Made by a program: the position numbers and the translations under genes. This document shows positions 9,402-18,316 of a stretch of DNA of 64,000 bases, piece by piece. The notes beneath the pieces were generated by a model. It had not been told where the DNA came from. It made no database searches and saw only the letters and a program-made list of their open reading frames with translations. Where the stretch lies: NCBI RefSeq assembly GCF_026626885.1, contig NZ_JAPNOA010000020.1, forward strand, positions 1 through 64,000, read 5' to 3'. Origin of the DNA: Parathalassolituus penaei. GTDB lineage: Bacteria; Pseudomonadota; Gammaproteobacteria; Pseudomonadales; Oceanobacteraceae. Positions within the stretch are counted from its first letter, which is position 1; every line of letters starts with the position of its first letter.

Positions 9402-9953
9402 TCAGTCCTGGTCGTAACCCTCGGCGATGTGTTTATCCTTGAGCTTCACGTAATTACCTGCGCCGTAGGTAAAGAAGCTGCGTTCTTTGTCGGTGATTTC
9501 CCGCACCGCTTTCGCCGGTGAACCCATGTAGACAAAGCCGCTTTGCAGGGTTTTGCCCGGCGTCACTACCGCACCGGCGCCAATGATCACTTCATCTTCG
9601 ATCACGGCACCGTCCATGATCATGGATTTCATACCGATCAGTACCCGGTTGCCAATGGTGCAGCCGTGCAGCATGGCCTGGTGGCCGATGGTGACGTCGT
9701 CGCCGATGATCAGCGGATAACCGCCGGGGTTGTAGTCGCTGGCGTGGGTGATGTGTAACACAGCACCGTCCTGCACGCTGGTGCGAGCGCCGATGCGGAT
9801 GCGGTGCATGTCGCCGCGAATCACCGCCAGTGGCCATACCGAGCTGTCGTCGCCCAGCTCAACATCGCCGATGACCACGGCGCTGCAATCTACAAATACC
9901 CGTTCACCCAGTTTCGGGGAATGGCCCTGATACGAACGTACACTTTTGCCCAT
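9402..9953 (-). CDS. Gamma-class carbonic anhydrase family protein (YrdA-like)
   Basis: The 183-residue protein is made of left-handed beta-helix hexapeptide repeats (for example VIGDVELGDDSSVWP). Histidine motifs HITHASD and IGHQAMLHG occupy the metal-ligand positions of gamma-carbonic anhydrases. It forms trimers in this family and may hydrate CO2, although many YrdA-type members show weak or no activity. The start has GGAG upstream. It lies near prlC-yheV, an association I recall from Pseudomonas, and downstream of the Kef-type antiporter on the same strand. Confidence 0.9.
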   Translation of the reverse strand: MGKSVRSYQGHSPKLGERVFVDCSAVVIGDVELGDDSSVWPLAVIRGDMHRIRIGARTSVQDGAVLHITHASDYNPGGYPLIIGDDVTIGHQAMLHGCTIGNRVLIGMKSMIMDGAVIEDEVIIGAGAVVTPGKTLQSGFVYMGSPAKAVREITDKERSFFTYGAGNYVKLKDKHIAEGYDQD

Positions 9954-10077
9954 GCTGGACTCCGTAATGCGATAAATAATCGGTTATGTCACGACTGTGC
10001 GGCCTTTGGGGTTGTAGTGCAAGAGGAGTTCCGACCTGCCAGTTATGCGGGGCTGGCAGGCCGGACTGACCGCAAGG

Positions 10078-12108
10078 TCAAGCGGGGGAGCGAGCGCTGC
10101 TTGTATCAGCCGCTGCCACGGTGTCAGTGGCTGTTGTGTTAGTGCTGGTTTCCGAGGTGCTGGTTTCAGTGGCAGCAGCAAGAGGTGCTTGAGGTGCTTC
10201 AACAGCCGTTGCCTCGGCCGCATCCACATTCACATCCTGAGTTGCTGCTGCCGATGCCTTTTCGGCGTTTTCTTCCGCCTGCATGGCCTGATACAGAGCT
10301 TCCTGCAAACGAATGGCGGCGCTGCGGAAGTAATCATCGAAACTGCCGTGGCGTCCCTGTTCACGCCAGCTCTGGTAGAGTTTCTCGCGGAAGCGGTTTT
10401 CGGTGTCGTTAAACGCCTGCTTGCGCTGGTCGGCGGCCTGTTCGCTGTAACCCATCACCTTGAGGGCATGTGTACCGGCTTCCAGCGCTGAGTAGTAGGT
10501 TTCACTGATACAGGTATCGGCACCGGCATCGCGCAGCTCGTACATATGCTGACGGTCGAAGGCGCGGGCGATGATCTGCACCTGCGGGTAATGGGTCTTG
10601 ACGTGACGCACCAGCTGCAGTGACTGCTCGCGTTCATCCATCGACACAATCAACAGGCGTGCTTCGGCGATACCAGCGGTTTCCAGCATCTCCGGGCGGC
10701 TGGCATCACCGTAGTAACCCTTGACGTTAACCCGCCGCATCAGCTCGATCTGGCTGGCCTTGTGGTCGAGTAATACCGTGCGGAAACCGTTGGATACCAG
10801 CAGGCGGTTCACGACCTGACCAAAACGGCCAACCCCGGCAATAATCACCGGAGCCAGTTCGATGTCTTCGGCCTCGGGTTCGCTAGCGCTGGCCTTAGGC
10901 TGCATACGCGGCAGAATCTGGCGCTCCAGCAGGATAAACAGGCCCGGCGTCAGGAACATCGACAGTGCCACTACCAGTGCCAGCAACTGCGCCTGTTCTG
11001 GTGTTAAAACGTGCTGGCCCGCGGCGTAACCCAGCAATACAAAACCGAATTCACCGGCCTGGGCAAGGCTGAAGGCAAACAGCCAGCGATCACTGCGCGG
11101 CAGGCGGAACATCCAGCCCAGCAGCCACAACAGGCCACATTTCAGCAGCATCAGGGCGAGGGTCAGGCCAATAATGGTGAACAGGTTTTGCCACAACAGG
11201 CCGAAATCGACCCCGGCACCCACGGTGATAAAAAACAGCCCCAGCAGCAGGCCCTTGAAGGGTTCGAGGTGGTTTTCCAGCTCATGGCGGAACTCACTGC
11301 TGGCCAGCACCACACCGGCGAGGAACGCCCCCAGTGCCGGCGACAGGCCAACCAGCGACATCAGGGCGGAAATACCCACCATCAGCAGCAGCGCGGTGGC
11401 GGTAAACACCTCGCGGGAATTGGAGCTGGCCACGTACTGGAACAGCGGACGGCCGAGAAAATGGCCACCGAGAATAATGCCCACCACCGAAATCACCACC
11501 ACCAGGGCGTTGGCCCACACCGGCAGATGTGCCACCAGACTGAGATCATCGTGGCTGGCTACTGCCGCGTTGGCGGCCGCTTCGTAGAGGTCTGGCAAGG
11601 CCAGCATCGGAATCACCGCCAGCATCGGGATCACCGCAATGTCCTGGAACAGCAGCACCGAAAACGCACTGCTGCCACCTTCAGATTTGCTGAGGTTTTT
11701 CTCGGCGAGGGTCTGCAACACAATCGCGGTGGACGACAACGACAGAATCCAGCCCACCACCAGCGAGCTTTGCCACGGATAGCCGAGCAAATGGCCGCAG
11801 GCGGCAATGGCAGCCGAGGTGACCACCACCTGCAAACCGCCAAGCCCGAACAGCCGGTGACGAATTGCCCATAACGACTGTGGTTGTAGTTCCAGCCCCA
11901 CCAGAAACAGCATCATCACCACACCGAACTCGGCAAAGTGCTGCACCGACGACGCCGACGACTCCGCCACCAGACCCAGTACCGGGCCAATCAGCACCCC
12001 TGCCATCAGATAACCGAGAACAGAGCCCAAACCAAAACGTTTGGCGAGTGGCACCAGCAAAACAGCTGCCGCGAGATAAACAAAAGCCTGAAGAAAATAA
12101 CTGGTCAT
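10078..12108 (-). CDS. CPA2 monovalent cation:proton antiporter, KefB/KefC type
   Basis: The 676-residue protein has an N-terminal Na/H-exchanger domain with about 12 membrane segments (1-380). An RCK/TrkA-N domain follows (about 418-535); its Rossmann motif GVGRFGQVVNRLL binds NAD(H) or glutathione adducts in the family. The C-terminal tail from about 620 is rich in Ala, Thr and Ser and looks disordered. Kef proteins export K+ in exchange for H+ when electrophiles form glutathione conjugates; gshA is in this window (45339-46934). No KefF/KefG ancillary oxidoreductase is seen nearby, so gating may differ. No clear ribosome site precedes the ATG. Confidence 0.88.
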   Translation of the reverse strand: MTSYFLQAFVYLAAAVLLVPLAKRFGLGSVLGYLMAGVLIGPVLGLVAESSASSVQHFAEFGVVMMLFLVGLELQPQSLWAIRHRLFGLGGLQVVVTSAAIAACGHLLGYPWQSSLVVGWILSLSSTAIVLQTLAEKNLSKSEGGSSAFSVLLFQDIAVIPMLAVIPMLALPDLYEAAANAAVASHDDLSLVAHLPVWANALVVVISVVGIILGGHFLGRPLFQYVASSNSREVFTATALLLMVGISALMSLVGLSPALGAFLAGVVLASSEFRHELENHLEPFKGLLLGLFFITVGAGVDFGLLWQNLFTIIGLTLALMLLKCGLLWLLGWMFRLPRSDRWLFAFSLAQAGEFGFVLLGYAAGQHVLTPEQAQLLALVVALSMFLTPGLFILLERQILPRMQPKASASEPEAEDIELAPVIIAGVGRFGQVVNRLLVSNGFRTVLLDHKASQIELMRRVNVKGYYGDASRPEMLETAGIAEARLLIVSMDEREQSLQLVRHVKTHYPQVQIIARAFDRQHMYELRDAGADTCISETYYSALEAGTHALKVMGYSEQAADQRKQAFNDTENRFREKLYQSWREQGRHGSFDDYFRSAAIRLQEALYQAMQAEENAEKASAAATQDVNVDAAEATAVEAPQAPLAAATETSTSETSTNTTATDTVAAADTSSARSPA

Positions 12109-12371
12109 GGATCGCTGATTGGCAGGAGGCGAAAGAAAGCCGCACGGATGCGGTGGGGGTGCACTATTGCACTATGTTTTGGCGCTGCTGCCAATTAGCC
12201 AGAGGGGGGAATTCGTGAATCAGATTGTCTGCTTTGTGCAACAACGGCAAACCAGCGCAGCCTGTGCGGTTCAATAGCCTGTGGTTATCCCTGTAATCGT
12301 TTGGTCGTGCTTGAATTGTGACGCTCTGGCCCAAATACTGAGGGCATGAATCGTTGTCCGGGATATCGTGT

Positions 12372-14432
12372 ATGACCAATCCGCTGCTTGAAGATCATCT
12401 GTTGCCACCCTTTTCAGCGATCAGCGCTGATCAGGTCAAACCGGCCATCGAGGAAATCCTCAACCGTAACCGCGCCCGTATCGAAGGGCTGCTGGAAAGC
12501 TTCCGTACTGGCACCGAGCCGACCTTCGCGACTCTGGTAGCGCCGCTGGAACAGTGGGATGACGAACTCAGCAAGGCCTGGTCGCCGGTGGGCCACCTCA
12601 ATGGTGTGAAGAACTCCGACGAACTGCGCGAAGCCTATAACGCCTGTCTGCCACTGCTGAGCCAGTACAGCACCGAGCTGGGCCAGAACGTTGAACTCTG
12701 TGAGGCCTACAAAAAGATCCAGGCTTCGGCAGAATTTGCGACCCTGAGCCAGCAACAGCAGACCACCGTTAACAACGCCCTGCGTGACTTCCACCTGTCC
12801 GGTGTGGATCTGCCTGCTGATAAAAAAGCCCGTTACGGTGAAATCAGCCAGCGTCTGTCCGAGCTGACCAGCAAGTTCAGTGAAAACGTGCTGGACGCCA
12901 CCCACGCCTGGCACAAACACATCGACGACGAGTCTGTACTGGCTGGCCTGCCGGACAGCGCCAAATCGCTGCTGCAGCAACTGGCCCAGCAGAAAGAACT
13001 GCCGGGTTACGTGGTGACGCTCGATCTGCCGTCGTACCTGCCGATCATGAGTTACGCCGACAACCGCGAACTGCGTCAGGAGGTCTACAGCGCCTACGTG
13101 ACGCGCGCGTCTGAAATCGGCCCGAACGCCGGTGAGTTCGACAACAGCGCCAATATGCAGGAAATCCTGGCACTGCGGTTTGAAATGGCCCAGCTGCTGG
13201 GTTACGAAAGTTACGCCGCCTATTCCGTTGCCAGCAAAATGGCCGAATCACCGGATCAGGTGCTGGAGTTCCTGACCGACCTGGCCAAAAAAGCCAAGCC
13301 ACAGGCCGAGCGTGAAATCGCTGAGTTAAAAGCCTTCGCCAAAGACAACTACGGTGCCGACGACCTGCAGCCGTGGGACGTGGGGTATTACGCCGAAAAA
13401 CTGCGCCAGCAGCGTTATTCGATTTCCCAGGAAGACATTCGTCCGTACCTGCCGGTGGATACCGTCATCAAGGGCATGTTCGAAACCGTCTCACGCCTGT
13501 TCGGTGTGCAGTTTGTTGAACAGACAACGTTCGACACCTACCACCCGGACGTACGTTTCTTCGAGGTTCACAAGGACGGCGCCCAGCTGGCTTCCTTCTA
13601 CCTCGACCTCTACGCCCGTGCCAAAAAGCGTGGTGGTGCCTGGATGGACGTTTGCCGCACCCGTCGCAACACCGAATCCGGCCTGCAGCTGCCCGTGGCC
13701 TATCTGGTCTGTAACTTCACTCCACCAGTGGGCGACAAACCGGCACTGCTGACCCACGACGAACTGACCACCCTGTTCCACGAGTTCGGCCATGGTATCC
13801 ACCATATGCTGACCCGTATGGACGTCGCGGCGGTGAGTGGTATCTCCGGCGTGGCCTGGGATGCGGTGGAGCTGCCAAGCCAGTTCCTCGAAAACTGGTG
13901 TTACGAGCCTGAGGCTCTGGCGTTTATCTCTGGTCACTACGAAACCGGCGAACCGCTGCCTAAAGAGCTGCTCGACAAACTGCTGGCCGCCAAGAACTTC
14001 CAGAGCGCCATGGGCACCATGCGTCAGCTCGAATTCGCGCTGTTCGATTTCCGTCTGCACCACGAATTCCGCGCCGACGGCGTTGACGTCCAGACCCTGC
14101 TGAATCAGGTGCGTAGCGAAGTCACCGTGGTGCCAATCTCACCACTGAGCCGCTTCCAGCATGGCTTCACCCACATCTTCGCCGGTGGTTACGCCGCCGG
14201 TTATTACAGCTACAAATGGGCTGAAGTTCTGAGCGCCGATGCGTTCTCACGCTTCGAGGAAGAGGGTATCTTCAACCCGACCACTGGCCAGAGCTTCCTT
14301 GATGAAATCCTCAGCCAGGGTGGCAGCCGTGAAGCCGCCGAGTTGTTCCGCAACTTCCGTGGTCGTGAACCATCGGTGGAACCTCTGCTGCGTCACTGCG
14401 GAATTGAAATCCCCGAAGAGGAGACTGTCTGA
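12372..14432 (+). CDS. prlC: Oligopeptidase A (M3 zinc metallopeptidase)
   Basis: The 686-residue cytoplasmic enzyme degrades short peptides, including cleaved signal peptides. The zinc site HEFGH lies at about residue 470, with the third ligand in the following helix. Overall length and the long alpha-helical N-terminus fit PrlC/OpdA. I chose the ATG at 12372 (MTNPLLEDHLLPPF) over an in-frame codon 18 bases earlier because family members begin at this point. Its stop overlaps the yheV start by one base (TGATG), which implies translational coupling. It is divergent from the antiporter gene. Confidence 0.95.
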   Translation: MTNPLLEDHLLPPFSAISADQVKPAIEEILNRNRARIEGLLESFRTGTEPTFATLVAPLEQWDDELSKAWSPVGHLNGVKNSDELREAYNACLPLLSQYSTELGQNVELCEAYKKIQASAEFATLSQQQQTTVNNALRDFHLSGVDLPADKKARYGEISQRLSELTSKFSENVLDATHAWHKHIDDESVLAGLPDSAKSLLQQLAQQKELPGYVVTLDLPSYLPIMSYADNRELRQEVYSAYVTRASEIGPNAGEFDNSANMQEILALRFEMAQLLGYESYAAYSVASKMAESPDQVLEFLTDLAKKAKPQAEREIAELKAFAKDNYGADDLQPWDVGYYAEKLRQQRYSISQEDIRPYLPVDTVIKGMFETVSRLFGVQFVEQTTFDTYHPDVRFFEVHKDGAQLASFYLDLYARAKKRGGAWMDVCRTRRNTESGLQLPVAYLVCNFTPPVGDKPALLTHDELTTLFHEFGHGIHHMLTRMDVAAVSGISGVAWDAVELPSQFLENWCYEPEALAFISGHYETGEPLPKELLDKLLAAKNFQSAMGTMRQLEFALFDFRLHHEFRADGVDVQTLLNQVRSEVTVVPISPLSRFQHGFTHIFAGGYAAGYYSYKWAEVLSADAFSRFEEEGIFNPTTGQSFLDEILSQGGSREAAELFRNFRGREPSVEPLLRHCGIEIPEEETV

Positions 14433-14716
14433 TGTCCGATCAATACGTTCCGGCCCCACGTCCACGCCGGTTTATCGCCGGTGTGGTGTGCCCGAAATGC
14501 GCCGAAATGGACAAGACGGTGATGTACAGCAACGATGCTGGTGAAGAAGTGCGTGAGTGTGTGGCTTGTGGTTTTGTACAAACCATGAGCCAGCAAGCGC
14601 AGGAAGATCGTCAGGCTGCCGAACTGGTCACCCGGGTAACACCGGTGGATGGCAAGGCGATTTACGACGAGGAAGAAAAACCGCTGAAGATACTGGGCCT
14701 GACCCCGAATCAGTAA
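14432..14716 (+). CDS. yheV: YheV-family putative zinc-ribbon protein
   Basis: This is a 94-residue protein. Two CxxC knuckles (CPKC near residue 20 and CVAC near 48) form a predicted zinc ribbon, followed by an acidic C-terminal tail. It overlaps prlC by one base and is followed at once by a strong terminator, so the two genes form one operon. The same prlC-yheV pair is known in pseudomonads. The function is not established. Confidence 0.9.
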   Translation: MSDQYVPAPRPRRFIAGVVCPKCAEMDKTVMYSNDAGEEVRECVACGFVQTMSQQAQEDRQAAELVTRVTPVDGKAIYDEEEKPLKILGLTPNQ

Positions 14717-14725
14717 GCGCCAGAG

Positions 14726-14758
14726 CGGCCGGTTACGAAAGTAACCGGCCGTTTTGTT
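14726..14758 (+). terminator. Rho-independent terminator of prlC-yheV
   Basis: The stem has arms CGGCCGGTTAC and GTAACCGGCCG with a GAAA loop, followed by TTTTGTTT. It is among the strongest terminators in the window. Confidence 0.95.
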
Positions 14759-14776
14759 TGGGGCTTATCTCACCCC

Positions 14777-14793
14777 GTTCCCGCGTGGGAATG
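14777..14793. repeat. REP-like hairpin (short form)
   Basis: GTTCCCGCGTGGGAATG is a shortened version of the REP hairpin split by the insertion element at 32014-33660 and seen again at 31668-31690. It is followed by GCAGCTTGCC-type sequence and then by repeat copy 1. Bases 14800-14875 hold only a weak inverted repeat (AGCAGC / GCTGCT). Confidence 0.6.
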
Positions 14794-14875
14794 CAGCTTG
14801 CCTAGCAGCGCTTGTTAATCGCAAGGCTGCTGGCCCGGACTGGGCGTTATCCGACCTCTGACGTCGACGGCTACT

Positions 14876-15126
14876 CGGCTTGTTAATTGGCCTGGCTGTT
14901 TGCCCTCCTGGGGGACCTTGTCCCCCGGCCGGGCGGGCCTCCCCCTGCTTTTGCCCGACTGGGCTCGTTTATCCGGTTTTCACCGACAACGGCTGTTCGA
15001 CCCCGGCCCGATGGCACATCCCTGTGCCAACGGGCCTTGCGGGGCATCCATGCCCCGGCTGGGTCGGCCGTTGCAGTGAATCCCGGCTCGCCCAGATGGG
15101 CATTGGGTAGCCAGCTACGCTGGGTT
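14876..15126 (+). repeat. Structured interspersed repeat, copy 1 (forward)
   Basis: About 250 bp of modular hairpins, in order: A, arms GGGGGAC/GTCCCCC with CTT loop; B, GCCC-N4-GGGC; C (15005-15036), outer arms GGCCCG/CGGGCC, inner arms GGCACA/TGTGCC, loop TCCC; D, GGGGCAT/ATGCCCC; E, GCCC-AGAT-GGGC; F, CCAGC/GCTGG. The edge CGGCTTGTTAATTGG recurs in copies 4 and 5. Apparent short reading frames inside are not credible genes. This copy lies between the yheV terminator and the HNH gene. Confidence 0.9.
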
Positions 15127-15208
15127 AATGCGGTGTTGGGGGCCTATTCTCCCATTAGCCTGGTGCCTCTTTTTTCCTCAAAGGTTTCACGTTTACAGGT
15201 ATGGAGTG

Positions 15209-15556
15209 ATGGCTAATAAATGGAATATACCCGAATGGTTGGATAGCGAAGTTCGGGCTAGAGACCGCGATTGTGTTTATTGTCGGCAGCCATTTACGCC
15301 GGCAAGTGTCTCCCGCAGAAACGCGGCAAGTTGGGAACATATCATCAATGACGCCAAGCTGATTACTAGAGAAAATATTGCTCTCTGCTGTTGTGGATGT
15401 AATGCAAGTAAAGGTCAAAAAGGCCTGTCCATTTGGCTGGAGAGCAAGTACTGCAAGGATCGGGCTATATCAAAAGACACCGTTGCTCCAGTTATCAGAG
15501 AAGCCCTCAATCGAGGTCTTTTGTCGGATAACGCTCCGCTCTTCCGACCTACCTGA
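15209..15556 (+). CDS. Small HNH endonuclease-like protein
   Basis: The 115-residue protein starts at the ATG at 15209 (MANKWNIPEW), with AGGT and GGAG upstream. It has a zinc knuckle pair, CVYC near residue 25 and CCGC later, around a beta-beta-alpha metal core with EH (SWEHIIND), an asparagine and CNASKG. This matches the C-x2-C / EH / N / C-x2-CN-x2-K layout of stand-alone HNH nucleases. The gene is visibly more AT-rich than its neighbours, which suggests acquisition. It sits alone between two inverted copies of the structured repeat (14876-15126 and 15582-15829). No methylase, intron or terminase genes are near, so its target and role are unknown. Confidence 0.8.
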   Translation: MANKWNIPEWLDSEVRARDRDCVYCRQPFTPASVSRRNAASWEHIINDAKLITRENIALCCCGCNASKGQKGLSIWLESKYCKDRAISKDTVAPVIREALNRGLLSDNAPLFRPT

Positions 15557-15581
15557 AGAATGTTCAATTAGTACCGGATTG

Positions 15582-15829
15582 CCCCAGCGCAGCTGGCTGC
15601 AGAATGCCCATTGGGCGAGCCGGGATTCACATCGAGGCCCGACCCGGCCGGGGCATGGATGCCCCGCCAGACCCGTTGGCACAGGGATGTGCCATCGGGT
15701 CGGGGTCGATTCGGCCGAGTGTGGGAATTCCGGAGGCTCGAGCCCAGAAGGGCTAAGCAGGGGGACGGCCGCCCGGCCGGGGGACAAGGTCCCCCAGGCA
15801 GGGCTAGCGGTCTGGCAATTTACAATCTG
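15582..15829 (-). repeat. Structured interspersed repeat, copy 2 (reverse)
   Basis: This is the most diverged near full-length copy, opposite in orientation to copy 1. Hairpin C (15670-15701) has outer arms GACCCG/CGGGTC instead of GGCCCG/CGGGCC, a compensatory pair change. Hairpin B is kept as AGCCC/GGGCT although the surrounding bases differ. The D and A hairpins are intact. Bases 15830-15954, up to the next gene, show nothing beyond its ribosome site. Confidence 0.88.
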
Positions 15830-15954
15830 CGCTGAATCCTCAGCACCCGACACATCAACATTCCGCCGGTATTCCCTACCCACCGCGTTGCCGACGCTGG
15901 CCAGTCAGGCTGTCAGTCGCTAGACTCTGCTGACTTTTGTCAGGGAGTGTCGAT

Positions 15955-17613
15955 GTGCGATCCCGTTCAGTCCTCTGGTTATCCATGTTCTTGCTGGTCC
16001 TGTTTGCCGGTTGTGCCACCTATGGTTCCGGTATCAACAAGGTGCTGGATGACGTTAACCGGGGCGATCTGGTCAGCTCTGAAAACGAGCTCAAAAAAGC
16101 CCTGAAACCGGATGGCAGTGATGCCTTGCTGTATTACCTCGAGCTGGGTGCCATCCAGCAGATGCAGGGCAATTACCGCGACAGTAATGCCTCGTTTGAT
16201 CAGGCCGAAGCCATCGCTGAAAAACTCGAAACCGTGAGTGTCTCCGCCAAGGTGCTGGAGATGATGAGTAATCCACGTCAGGGGCCGTATCGCGGGGCTA
16301 CCCACGAGAAAGTCCTGATCAACTACTACAAGGCAATCAACTACCTGCAGCTGGCGGCCAGTGCCGACAGCAAGCAGCAGCGTCAGGAGCTGCTGGAAGG
16401 TGCACGGGTTGAATCTCGCCGTATCCTTGTGCGTCTGAATGATCTGGAATCGCAAATCGGTTCCTACGAACAGTTAAAAGACGACGAAGCCAGTTTGTTT
16501 GGCCAGCTGATGAATATCTACGGCACCCTGATGGGGAATCTGTTTGATATGGACGAGCTGCGCTACCGCGAAGACGCCATGGCCTATTACCTCACCGGTC
16601 TCAGTTTTGAAATGAACGGTGAACTCGACGACGCCCGTATCAGTTATGAACAGGCTGCCCATTCTTACGAAGACGGTTTCGCCAAACAATTCCGCCTTGG
16701 CAGTGATATCACCGCCCAGGCCTGGTTTGATGTGGTGCGGGTGATGCGCCAGAGCGGTAACTACGAAAACGAATGGCGGGCATTGGCCGAAGCCAAACTG
16801 ACCCAGGAACAGCGTGACCAGCTGGCCAGCTGGGACGGCAAGGCGCAGCTGGTGGTGATTGAACACAAGGGTAACGTGCCACAGCTGGAAGAGCTGAACC
16901 TCGAAATCTGGGCCAATCCGGCGTTGCAGGCGTTCCAGATCCAGCCGTATCTGACCACTTTTGATCTGGATGCCTGGGCCTGGTTTTACGTGTTGTACGC
17001 CGACAAAGGCCTGTTCAACATCATTACCGGTTATCTGGATGGCACACGCAACAACCGCTGGTTCACGCCGTTTGTACACACCGAGCTGTTGGGGCCGGGC
17101 TGGCAGGTGGTGCAAAGTATTGGTCTCGACCGCGCCATTGGTAACTCCATGCGGGTAACGGTGCCGTATTACCGCTTTATGCCGCGTCAGGGTGATTCGA
17201 CCCTGATTACCGATGGCAAGACATTACCCATGATCAAGGCCTCCAGCCCGGCACAAATCGCGTTGCAGGAAAAACTGGTGTCATCAACAACGGATATCCG
17301 TACCGCGCTGGCTCGGGCATCCATGAAGGCTCTGACTGCCTCGGAAGTGGGTTCCAAATTCGATAGCAGCGGTTTGCTGGCACTGGTGGGCAAACTGGCG
17401 GCACAGCTGACCGAAGCCGCTGAAACCCGCAGCTGGTTGCTGCTGCCAGCGGAAATCCGTATTCGTCGGGTGGCGCTGGAACCGGGCGAGCATCAGCTGA
17501 CTCTGAATTCAAAACTGGATATGGGCAAAATTGCCAGCAACAGTACGCAAGTGTCCGTGCAGGCGGGAGATATCCGTCTGTGGGAAGTGCGGGCGCTGGC
17601 CCCAGACCATTAA
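15955..17613 (+). CDS. COG3014-family outer-membrane lipoprotein
   Basis: The 552-residue product starts at GTG 15955, with GGGAG seven bases upstream; an earlier TTG in frame is less likely. A lipoprotein signal ends in LFAGC. The N-terminal half contains helical TPR-like repeats (GDLVSSENELKKAL; LEMNGELDDARISYEQA), and the C-terminal third is beta-rich. It belongs to a family I recognise as COG3014. It is followed by lpoB and an LPP20 lipoprotein on the same strand, so the three likely act together at the envelope. Its biochemical role is not known to me. Confidence 0.85.
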   Translation: MRSRSVLWLSMFLLVLFAGCATYGSGINKVLDDVNRGDLVSSENELKKALKPDGSDALLYYLELGAIQQMQGNYRDSNASFDQAEAIAEKLETVSVSAKVLEMMSNPRQGPYRGATHEKVLINYYKAINYLQLAASADSKQQRQELLEGARVESRRILVRLNDLESQIGSYEQLKDDEASLFGQLMNIYGTLMGNLFDMDELRYREDAMAYYLTGLSFEMNGELDDARISYEQAAHSYEDGFAKQFRLGSDITAQAWFDVVRVMRQSGNYENEWRALAEAKLTQEQRDQLASWDGKAQLVVIEHKGNVPQLEELNLEIWANPALQAFQIQPYLTTFDLDAWAWFYVLYADKGLFNIITGYLDGTRNNRWFTPFVHTELLGPGWQVVQSIGLDRAIGNSMRVTVPYYRFMPRQGDSTLITDGKTLPMIKASSPAQIALQEKLVSSTTDIRTALARASMKALTASEVGSKFDSSGLLALVGKLAAQLTEAAETRSWLLLPAEIRIRRVALEPGEHQLTLNSKLDMGKIASNSTQVSVQAGDIRLWEVRALAPDH

Positions 17614-17674
17614 ACAGCCCATTAATTCGCACGACTATTACTGGCCAGAAAAATGGCCACCACAGGAGATGATC

Positions 17675-18289
17675 ATGAAAATCGCCACCAAACGTCTGCT
17701 GCCAGCACTGGGCCTGGCCTGTCTGCTGCCACTGGGCCTGCTGGCCGGTTGCAGTGCTACCGAAGTCACCCGCGTGGGTGCAGATGAGGAAATCGCGCTG
17801 TCCGATCGCTGGAACGCGACGGATTCACGTCTGGTAGCCGAGGAAATGATCACCGACATGCTGTCGTTCCCGTGGGCATCCGAGTTCGAGATGGACCACA
17901 GCCGCAAGCCAACCGTGATCATCCAGAGCATCACCAACAAGTCGCACGAACACATTGCCATCGATACCTTCATCAACGATATCAAGCGCAGTGTGATCCG
18001 CTCCGGCAAGGCTGACTTTGTGGCGTCGGGTGACGAGCGTCTGGATATTCGTGAAGAGCGTCGTGAGCAGGAACTGAACTCCCGTGATCCGGTGGCTCAG
18101 GGCCAGGAAAAAGCGGCTGACTTCGTAATGACCGGCACCATCAACTCCATCGTGGACCAGGTCGACAAGAAACGCGTAACCTTCTACCAGGTTGACCTCA
18201 AGCTGGTCGACATGACCTCCAACATCGAAGTGTGGAATGGTCAGAAGAAGATCCAGAAGGTTCAGGACAAGGCTTCATTTGGCCTGTAA
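17675..18289 (+). CDS. lpoB: Penicillin-binding protein activator LpoB
   Basis: The 204-residue lipoprotein starts at ATG 17675 with AGGAG six bases before it; the lipobox is LLAGC. The globular domain (about 60-200) shows the LpoB fold signature with KPTVIIQSITNKSHEHIAID and the FVMTGTINSI strand. LpoB reaches from the outer membrane through peptidoglycan to activate PBP1B. The usual proline-rich linker after the lipid anchor is very short here, so reach or partner may differ from E. coli. It is in an operon with the genes on both sides. Confidence 0.9.
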   Translation: MKIATKRLLPALGLACLLPLGLLAGCSATEVTRVGADEEIALSDRWNATDSRLVAEEMITDMLSFPWASEFEMDHSRKPTVIIQSITNKSHEHIAIDTFINDIKRSVIRSGKADFVASGDERLDIREERREQELNSRDPVAQGQEKAADFVMTGTINSIVDQVDKKRVTFYQVDLKLVDMTSNIEVWNGQKKIQKVQDKASFGL

Positions 18290-18316
18290 TCCATCGCAGA
18301 CGGGGAAGGGCTGATT

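Noticed and set aside
11011-11874. Long frame opposite the Kef-type antiporter
   Set aside because: Gln/His-rich translation typical of an antisense shadow of a membrane-protein gene; no start signal.
15209-15556. Homing endonuclease in a group I or II intron
   Set aside because: No host gene is split and no intron core was recognised around the HNH gene.
14876-15829. Integron with attC sites around the HNH gene
   Set aside because: No integrase. GTTRRRY-like ends occur at only one copy, and hairpins do not match the attC layout.
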